64,000 nucleotides of DNA, from the NCBI RefSeq assembly GCF_009646335.1, contig NZ_WJBU01000009.1, forward strand, positions 62,001 to 126,000, written 5' to 3'. The position numbers and the translations under genes are program-made. The number at the start of each line of letters is the position of its first letter. The first letter of the stretch is position 1. Shown in pieces: positions 59,041 through 64,000 of the stretch. The notes below the pieces were generated by a model. It had not been told where the DNA came from and did no database searches. It worked only from the letters and a program-made list of their open reading frames with translations. This DNA is from Caenimonas koreensis DSM 17982 (GTDB taxonomy: Bacteria; Pseudomonadota; Gammaproteobacteria; Burkholderiales; Burkholderiaceae_C).

Positions 59041-59892
59041 ATGGCCATGAACACGCCCGAACAATCCCAGCTCGGCAAGCCCGCCGCTTACGCTGATCAC
59101 TACGACCCGTCGCTGCTCTTCCCGATTTCGCGCGCGCCCAAGCGTGCAGAGCTCGGCATGCACGGAACAATGCCTTTTTTCGGTGCTGACCTGTGGACGG
59201 CATTCGAGCTGAGCTGGCTCACGCCGCGCGGCAGGCCGCACGTTGCCATTGCGCACATCACGGTGCCGTGCGAGACGCCGAACATCGTTGAGAGCAAGTC
59301 GTTCAAGCTGTACCTCAACAGCTTCAGCAATACATCGTTCGCCTCTGCCGATGAAGTGCGTGACCGCATCCGTGCCGATGTGAGCGAGGCGGTGTGGCGC
59401 GGCGCCGCGTCGCAGGCGTCAGTCGGTGTGCGCATCCTGATGCCCGACATGTTCGACCGCGAGCCGGTGCACGAGCTCGATGGCTTCAGCCTCGACCGCC
59501 TCGACATCGACTGCAATCAGTACACACCCGATCCATCGTTGTTGACGGCAGCGTTTGACGAGCAGCCGGTCGATGAAACGTTGACGAGCAACCTGCTCAA
59601 AAGCAACTGCCTTGTCACAGGTCAGCCCGATTGGGGCAGTGTGCAGATCAAGTACTCAGGCCCGCAAATTGACCAGGGTGGGCTGCTGCGCTACCTGGTG
59701 AGTTTTCGCAACCACAACGAGTTTCATGAGCAGTGTGTCGAGCGCATCTTCATGGACATCCGCGAGCGCTGCAAACCCGTGAAGCTGTCTGTGTACGCGC
59801 GCTATACGCGCCGTGGCGGGTTGGATATCAACCCGTTCCGCACGAGTCATCCTTCTGCTGTGCCTGTGAACGTTCGGACTGCGCGGCAGTAA
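59041..59892 (+). CDS. queF: NADPH-dependent 7-cyano-7-deazaguanine reductase
   Basis: The 283-residue protein is a two-domain (type II) QueF like E. coli. The QueF motif ESKSFKLY lies near residue 85. The catalytic Cys190 and Asp197 lie in [12 protein letters not shown] at the same numbers as in E. coli. It reduces preQ0 to preQ1 in queuosine synthesis. It starts 6 bp after the hydrolase gene. ATG 59041 is used; ATG 59047 is an alternative. Confidence 0.95.
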   Translation: MAMNTPEQSQLGKPAAYADHYDPSLLFPISRAPKRAELGMHGTMPFFGADLWTAFELSWLTPRGRPHVAIAHITVPCETPNIVESKSFKLYLNSFSNTSFASADEVRDRIRADVSEAVWRGAASQASVGVRILMPDMFDREPVHELDGFSLDRLDIDCNQYTPDPSLLTAAFDEQPVDETLTSNLLKSNCLVTGQPDWGSVQIKYSGPQIDQGGLLRYLVSFRNHNEFHEQCVERIFMDIRERCKPVKLSVYARYTRRGGLDINPFRTSHPSAVPVNVRTARQ

Positions 59893-59921
59893 ATCTGGTC
59901 CTGTGTTTGGGGGTGGGCTGC

Positions 59922-59940
59922 GGCCGTCGGGCGGCCTTTT
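59922..59940 (+). terminator. Possible terminator after queF
   Basis: GGCCG and CGGCC pair around TCGGG and are followed by TTTT. The stem is short, so this is a weak call. It lies between the convergent queF and enoyl-CoA hydratase genes. Confidence 0.4.
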
Positions 59941-59967
59941 CCCTCCGTGTCCCCGCCCTGAAAGACT

Positions 59968-60798
59968 TCAAAGCTCCCTGAACGACCCCAACGCCGCAAG
60001 AGGCGCAAACTCACCCGCACGCTTTTCCTTCATCGCGGTGATCGCCTCGCGCACATGCGCATTGCTCCAGATGGCGCCTTGTATCCAACCCATCTGCTTG
60101 AGCGCATCTTCAACCGAATGGTCGCGCGTGTAGTGAATGACCTGCTTGGTCCCCCAGATCGCGACAGGCGGCTTGGCAGCGATCTCTTGTGCGCACTTCA
60201 GCGCAGCTGCAACCATCGCCTCCTGCGAGTCGAAGACCTCGTTGACCAGCCCATAGGCCAGCGCCTTCTGCGCAGGCAAACGCCGGCCCGTGTACGCAAG
60301 CTCCTTCACAACACCGAGCGGAATCAGCTTAGGCAGCCGCTGCAGCGTGCCCACGTCAGCCACCATGCCGATGTTGATCTCCTGGATGCAGAAGAACGCA
60401 TCGCTCGTTGCGTAGCGAATGCAACACGCCGTGACCATGTCCACTGCGCCCCCAATGCAGCCACCATGAATGGCCGCGATCACCGGGATGCGCATCGTCT
60501 CCAGCTTGGTGAACGTGCTCTGGATGTCCGCGAGCGAGTCGAAGATAGCAGCGCGGCCTTCGGCGCTCGAATCGTCGAGCGTGATCGCATTGCTGAACGT
60601 CTCCAGCGCCATGCCGGCGCTGAAATGCTTGCCCGTCGATGAGATCACCAGCGCGCGCGCGGTGCCCTCGCGGTTGAGGCGCGTCAGCGTGTCGTCCAGC
60701 TCACGCCAGAACAGCGGATGCATCGTGTTCATCGCTTCGGGACGATTGAGCACGAGATGGGCGATGTGGTCTTGTTCGGTCAGCTCGAAGCATTGCAT
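59968..60798 (-). CDS. Enoyl-CoA hydratase/isomerase family protein (ECH1-like)
   Basis: This 276-residue crotonase-fold protein has an oxyanion-hole GTARALVISSTGKHFSAGMA-like stretch and GGCIGGAVDMVTACCIRY, and the acidic residues expected for ECH1 (QEINIGMVADVGTLQRLPK). This resembles delta(3,5)-delta(2,4)-dienoyl-CoA isomerase more than a simple hydratase. Either would act on fatty acyl-CoA during beta-oxidation. It stands alone, convergent with queF. Confidence 0.85.
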   Translation of the reverse strand: MQCFELTEQDHIAHLVLNRPEAMNTMHPLFWRELDDTLTRLNREGTARALVISSTGKHFSAGMALETFSNAITLDDSSAEGRAAIFDSLADIQSTFTKLETMRIPVIAAIHGGCIGGAVDMVTACCIRYATSDAFFCIQEINIGMVADVGTLQRLPKLIPLGVVKELAYTGRRLPAQKALAYGLVNEVFDSQEAMVAAALKCAQEIAAKPPVAIWGTKQVIHYTRDHSVEDALKQMGWIQGAIWSNAHVREAITAMKEKRAGEFAPLAALGSFREL

Positions 60799-60870
60799 GT
60801 GTGTCTTCTTTCGCGGAAAACGGATGGGATATGTATCACGCCGCGCATCGGCGCGTCCACGTGGCTGTCG

Positions 60871-62115
60871 TCAGAACAGGTCAAGCGTGCCATAGCCGGG
60901 TGCGGGCTCTTCGACGCGGTGAGGGTGTGAGGGCTGCGAGGCAGCGCCGGGCACCACCGCTGCCTCGGCCGAACCCACCTTCGCCAGCTTGCCCACGCGA
61001 ACCCCCAGCAGGCGCAGCTTGCGACCAAGATCCACGCGTTTGAGGCACTGGCCCGCCACCCGGCGGATCTCCTTCGCGTCGGCGGTGAAATGTTCAATCG
61101 TCTGGTCGCGCGTCGCGATCTTGAAGTCGTCATAGCGCAGTTTGATGCCGATGGTCTTGCCCACATAACCCTTGCGCTTCAAGTCGGATGCGACCTGCGT
61201 GCACAGGTCCGTGAAAATCGCACCCAGTTCTGCGCGGTCACGCACGGCATGCAAGTCGCGATCGAAGGTGGTCTCGCGGCTCATCGAGACGGGTTCGCTC
61301 TCGGTCACCACAGGCCGGTCGTCGCGGCCCCACGCCGCCTCGTACATCCATGCGCCGTACGACTTGCCGAAGTTGTCGATCAGCCATTGCGGCTCCTGCG
61401 CGGCAATGTCGCCGATGGTGTGCAGGTGCAACTTGGCGAGTTTGATTTCCGCCTTGGGGCCGATGCCATTGATCTTGCGCACAGCGAGCGGCCAGATTTT
61501 TGTCTGCACATCTTCCTGGTACACGACCGAGATGCCATTGGGTTTGTTGAACTCGCTCGCCATCTTCGCGATCAGCTTGTTCGGCGCGACGCCAATCGAA
61601 CACGTCAGGCCCGTGCGCTCATGGATCGCACGCTGTATGAGGCGTGCGAGCACGCGGCCGCCTTCGCGCTGGCCGCCGGGCACATCGGTGAAGTCGATAT
61701 AGACCTCGTCCACACCGCGGTCCTCGATCACGGGTGCAATCTCTGCGATGGTCGATTTGAAGAGCCGCGAATACTTGCGCACTTCCTCGAAGTCCACCGG
61801 CAGCACGAGTGCATGCGGGCAGAGCTTGGCCGCCTTCATCATGCCCATGGCGGAGCCCACGCCGAACTGGCGCGCTGCGTAAGTGGCAGTGGTGATCACG
61901 CCGCGGCCCACATAGTCTTTGAGCAGCGGAAAGGCGCTGGCGGGAATTTCAGACAGCGGCAAGTCAGCGAACCGCTCGCGAATCATTTCATCGACCTTGC
62001 GCCGGCCGCCGCCGATCACGACAGCCAGGCCCTTGAGCTGCGGATAACGCAGCAGCTCCACTGACGCGAAGAACGCGTCCATGTCGAGATGGGCAATGCG
62101 GCGCAGATGGGTCAC
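60871..62115 (-). CDS. dinB: DNA polymerase IV (DinB, Y family)
   Basis: This 414-residue translesion polymerase has the metal-binding HLDMDAFFASVE (Asp11, Asp13) and the GVDEVYIDFTD acidic pair near residue 137. A helix-hairpin-helix IGPKAEIKLAKL and a little-finger domain follow. The last residues GYGTLDLF fit a beta-clamp-binding motif. It bypasses damaged bases with low fidelity. It is somewhat longer than E. coli DinB (351), with an extra C-terminal segment. Confidence 0.94.
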   Translation of the reverse strand: MTHLRRIAHLDMDAFFASVELLRYPQLKGLAVVIGGGRRKVDEMIRERFADLPLSEIPASAFPLLKDYVGRGVITTATYAARQFGVGSAMGMMKAAKLCPHALVLPVDFEEVRKYSRLFKSTIAEIAPVIEDRGVDEVYIDFTDVPGGQREGGRVLARLIQRAIHERTGLTCSIGVAPNKLIAKMASEFNKPNGISVVYQEDVQTKIWPLAVRKINGIGPKAEIKLAKLHLHTIGDIAAQEPQWLIDNFGKSYGAWMYEAAWGRDDRPVVTESEPVSMSRETTFDRDLHAVRDRAELGAIFTDLCTQVASDLKRKGYVGKTIGIKLRYDDFKIATRDQTIEHFTADAKEIRRVAGQCLKRVDLGRKLRLLGVRVGKLAKVGSAEAAVVPGAASQPSHPHRVEEPAPGYGTLDLF

Positions 62116-62253
62116 GCCCCGATTTTGCTGCTTGACTGGCCCGGATTGTTCCGTGTGAAATGCGTCACTGACGGATCTCCTGCCAACTTCCAGAATCAGC
62201 CGTCTTCAAACAAGCGATGAGGCAGGCCCTGCGGCCTGTGAGGAGTCAACAAG

Positions 62254-63147
62254 ATGAAATCGATTGCCAAGTGGGCTGCCATTGTCATTGGCGGCCTGGC
62301 GCTTCTGGTGGCCGTCGTTGCCTTCATCGGCCTGCAGATGGGCGAATCAAAGAAGGCGCGCGTCGTCAACGTGACGGTGGCGCCTGTGCCGTATGCGACG
62401 GACCCGCAGTCGCTCGAGCGCGGCAAGTATCTGTACGAGTCGCGCGGCTGCGCTGACTGCCACGGTGCCAATGGTGCAGGCCGCGACTTCGTGAAGACCG
62501 ACAGCGTGCATCTGGCCGGCGCGAACATCACGCCCGCGGGCATCACTGCTTCCTACAAGCCCACCGACTGGGACCGCGCGATCCGCCACGGCGTGAAGCC
62601 CGATGGCCGGCCCATCCTTGTGATGCCCAGCGAAGACTACAACCGTTTCACTGATGCAGACCTGGCCTCTGTCGTTGCCTATGTGCGCAGCCTTGCACCT
62701 GTGCAGGGCGGCGGCGCCATCATCAACCTGCCCTTGCCGGCGCGCGTGCTCTATGGCTTTGGTGCGATTGCCGATGCAGCTGCGCGCATCGATCATTCCA
62801 AGCCGCCCGCACAACCTGTGGCCGCTGGCGTCAATGCGCAGCATGGCGAGTATGTTGCCAACATGTGCATTGGCTGCCATGGCGAGCATTTGTCCGGCGG
62901 CAAGATTCCCGGTGGCCCGCCAGACTGGCCTGCTGCTGCGAACATCACGCCGGGCGAGGGCTCGGTGATGCCGCGCTATCCCGATGCGACGAAGTTTGTT
63001 GCGATGCTGCGCTCAGGCAAGCGGCCCGACGGGTCTGCGATTGCGGTGATGCCGTTTGAGTCGCTGTCGAAGGTGAGTGATGTGGACGCGCAGGCTTTGT
63101 ACGAGTTCCTGAAGACTGTGCCTGCGAAGGCGGCTGGGGGGCGGTGA
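62254..63147 (+). CDS. Dihaem c-type cytochrome, membrane-anchored
   Basis: This 297-residue protein has an N-terminal hydrophobic helix (residues about 5-29), probably an uncleaved anchor or signal. Two haem-binding motifs follow: C66-A-D-C69-H70 and C205-I-G-C208-H209. GRPILVMPSEDYNRFTDAD and GSAIAVMPFESLSKVSD, after each motif, supply the distal methionines (VMP). The architecture matches dihaem subunits of alcohol/aldehyde dehydrogenases and cytochrome c oxidase-associated proteins. No partner dehydrogenase is adjacent. It acts in the periplasm. Confidence 0.9.
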   Translation: MKSIAKWAAIVIGGLALLVAVVAFIGLQMGESKKARVVNVTVAPVPYATDPQSLERGKYLYESRGCADCHGANGAGRDFVKTDSVHLAGANITPAGITASYKPTDWDRAIRHGVKPDGRPILVMPSEDYNRFTDADLASVVAYVRSLAPVQGGGAIINLPLPARVLYGFGAIADAAARIDHSKPPAQPVAAGVNAQHGEYVANMCIGCHGEHLSGGKIPGGPPDWPAAANITPGEGSVMPRYPDATKFVAMLRSGKRPDGSAIAVMPFESLSKVSDVDAQALYEFLKTVPAKAAGGR

Positions 63148-63192
63148 GGTCTTCGGTCGTTGATCGTTCCAAGTCATTGTCCGGGGCGCTCT

Positions 63193-63449
63193 GCTGTTCA
63201 GGGCGCTCGCGGCAGGTGGACTCTGGCGGGGCCTCATGCTTTTGTGGTTTGCGCTGGTCGCGCAAACGTCGCTTCAAGAATTGGTTCGAAGGCGGTGCAA
63301 AAGAACTCGCTGCGAGTTTGCAAGTAAACTCTCCGCTCAAACCGCTTTTGCAAGTCAGTTCACATGTCGCGCTAAAGCGCGATCCGCCTTCGAGCCAATT
63401 CTTGAAGCCACAAAAGAAATCGGCCCCACCAGAGTCCACCTGCCGCGAG
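63193..63449. repeat. Structured palindromic element, copy 1 (terminal inverted repeats plus nested stems)
   Basis: The 28-nt ends (63206-63233 and 63422-63449) are inverted repeats with one mismatch. Inside, 24-nt arms at 63272-63295 and 63384-63407 pair at 23 positions plus one T-G. An 8-bp stem joins 63240-63247 to 63408-63415 and another joins 63296-63303 to 63345-63352. Two local hairpins lie at 63247-63267 and 63367-63382. No open frame of gene-like quality is seen. The whole element is homologous, in inverted orientation, to copy 2. Confidence 0.88.
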
Positions 63450-63472
63450 TTAACCATCGGGGGGTGGTGACA

Positions 63473-63498
63473 AAGTCTCGGCTCGCTTCGCATTGCCT
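63473..63498. repeat. 26-bp dispersed repeat, copy 2
   Basis: Identical to 18730-18755 in the same orientation. Here it lies 24 bp beyond structured element copy 1, with no gene nearby. Confidence 0.75.
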
Positions 63499-63606
63499 GG
63501 GATGAGGGACAGCGCGGCAGAGTGAGGCATCTGCGGCAAACTAGTCTGCGCAATAGCTAGCAAGAAGCGGAGTGGTCGGTATCTCGTCGATCAAGCAGAG
63601 CCGTTG
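63499..63606. other. Non-coding spacer between the two structured elements
   Basis: About 108 bp with no recognisable gene, promoter or repeat. It contains a short CTAG-rich stretch (CTAGTCTGCGCAATAGCTAG at 63541-63560), nothing else of note. Confidence 0.6.
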
Positions 63607-63866
63607 GCTCGCGGCAGGCGGACTCTGGCGCGGCCGACTTGTGTGCTGGCTTTGAAATTTTTCTTCGGACCGGATCGCGCTTTAGCGCGACTCGTGCACT
63701 GACTTGCGAAAAGCTGTTTGACCGGAGAGTTTGCTTGCAAACTCGCAGGGAGTTTTTTTCGCACCGGTCCGAAGGAAAATTTCAAAGCGAAGTTTGCGCG
63801 ACAGCGCAAACCAGCACAGTAGGAGGCCGCGCCAGAGTCCGCCTGACGCGAGCTGCCCTGAACAGC
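63607..63866. repeat. Structured palindromic element, copy 2 (inverted relative to copy 1)
   Basis: The 29-nt ends (63607-63635 and 63825-63853) pair with one mismatch. The 24-nt arms at 63650-63673 and 63764-63787 pair at 23 positions. A 7-bp stem joins 63643-63649 to 63811-63817 and an 8-bp stem joins 63705-63712 to 63756-63763. AGTTTGC/GCAAACT (63729-63744) is a local hairpin. Read on the minus strand it aligns along its whole length with copy 1. Confidence 0.88.
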
Positions 63867-63914
63867 AAATTGCCCTGAACACGCGGAGCGCCCTGAACAA
63901 TAGCGCCCCGAACA
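63855..63914. repeat. Four spaced repeats of GCCCTGAACA next to structured element copy 2
   Basis: GCCCTGAACA occurs at 63855-63864, 63872-63881 and 63890-63899, and GCCCCGAACA at 63905-63914. The start-to-start spacings are 17, 18 and 15 bp. The inverse TGTTCAGGGC occurs at 63195-63204 outside element copy 1. Confidence 0.6.
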
Positions 63915-63925
63915 AACCGCGCGCC

Positions 63926-64000
63926 CTAAAACGTCCCCGGCAACAAGATCGCCTTGTCCACCGTCTTGATGTCGGTGCGCCCGCAAAACGCCATCGTCAG
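63926..64000 (-). CDS. C-terminal end of a probable FMN-dependent alpha-hydroxy-acid dehydrogenase
   Basis: Only the last 24 codons and the stop (63926-63928) are in the window, ending LTMAFCGRTDIKTVDKAILL then PGTF. The TMAFxGxTDIxxVDxxxL pattern is typical of the C-terminus of lactate dehydrogenase (LldD)/glycolate oxidase-type flavoproteins. The rest of the gene lies beyond the right edge. The identification rests on a short segment and is tentative. Confidence 0.5.
   Translation of the reverse strand: MTMAFCGRTDIKTVDKAILLPGTF

Noticed and set aside
63367..63382. CGCGC-TAAA-GCGCG hairpin as a terminator for the cytochrome gene
   Set aside because: It lies 220 bp beyond the stop codon, has no T run, and is part of the structured element repeated in copy 2.
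63144..63915. Short frames on both strands within 63144-63915
   Set aside because: They translate the structured inverted elements, show no protein character and change frame with every stem, so the region was treated as non-coding.

Overview
This window is a stretch of bacterial chromosome, GC-rich and densely coded. It most resembles the order Burkholderiales (Betaproteobacteria), probably Comamonadaceae or a close relative. The pointers are the gene orders rplU-rpmA-obgE-proB-CNP1-like-rppH-proS, pilB-pilC-pilD-coaE-zapD-yacG and accB-accC-prmA-zinc-ribbon protein, plus a fused isobutyryl-CoA mutase and an mpl gene. No prophage, CRISPR array, transposase gene or rRNA was seen. One tRNA gene, tRNA-Pro(CGG), is present. 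Both ends cut through genes: an RNase II-type nuclease on the left and the last 24 codons of a probable FMN-dependent hydroxy-acid dehydrogenase on the right.

Layout. Positions 1-8.8 kb hold an RNB nuclease, a YqiA-like esterase, rodA, a 3-hydroxyisobutyrate-dehydrogenase-like enzyme, a receiver/adenylate cyclase/Ser-Thr kinase fusion, tldD and an unknown gene. At 8.8-13.8 kb are a DAHP synthase gene behind an aromatic-amino-acid attenuator, an unknown gene, mpl, another unknown gene and a TlpA-like thioredoxin. At 13.9-18.7 kb come accB-accC-prmA, a zinc-ribbon membrane protein and a PfkB-family adenosine kinase. A small toxin-antitoxin pair (TumE/TumA type) with its own 21-bp palindrome sits at 18.8-19.5 kb. 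From 28.5 down to 19.5 kb, leftward, run icmF, livG-livF-livK-livH-livM and an SDR. This is a branched-chain amino acid uptake and valine-catabolism block headed by a LiuR-like operator inside the icmF promoter. From 28.7 to 39.8 kb lie ppk2, a Tat-exported FAH-family protein, a persulfide dioxygenase/rhodanese fusion, argJ, an ATPase, a Nudix protein and the leftward type IV pilus/CoA/cell-division operon.

At 39.9-43.5 kb is an accessory cluster around the tRNA: a CphA2-like ATP-grasp ligase, a PIG-L deacetylase and a glycosyltransferase-like protein. From 43.5 to 63.1 kb housekeeping genes dominate: ispB, rplU, rpmA, obgE, proB, rppH, proS, grxD, prmC, prfA, hemA, yaaA, queF, dinB and a dihaem cytochrome c. 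Positions 63.15-63.93 kb hold no gene but carry two inverted copies of a strongly folded ~250-bp element.

The most interesting non-coding signals are these. (1) The paired structured elements at 63.2-63.9 kb, whose 24-nt stems differ at 13 positions between copies yet stay complementary within each copy. (2) A complete aromatic leader-peptide attenuator before aroG. (3) The LiuR-like operator placed between the -35 and -10 boxes of icmF. (4) Three palindromic elements built of 7-nt units, at 28.53, 28.62 and 54.80 kb; one replaces the normal translation start region of prfA. (5) A repeated pattern of TANAAT-like hexamers 6-9 nt before start codons without Shine-Dalgarno sequences, which suggests leaderless mRNAs.
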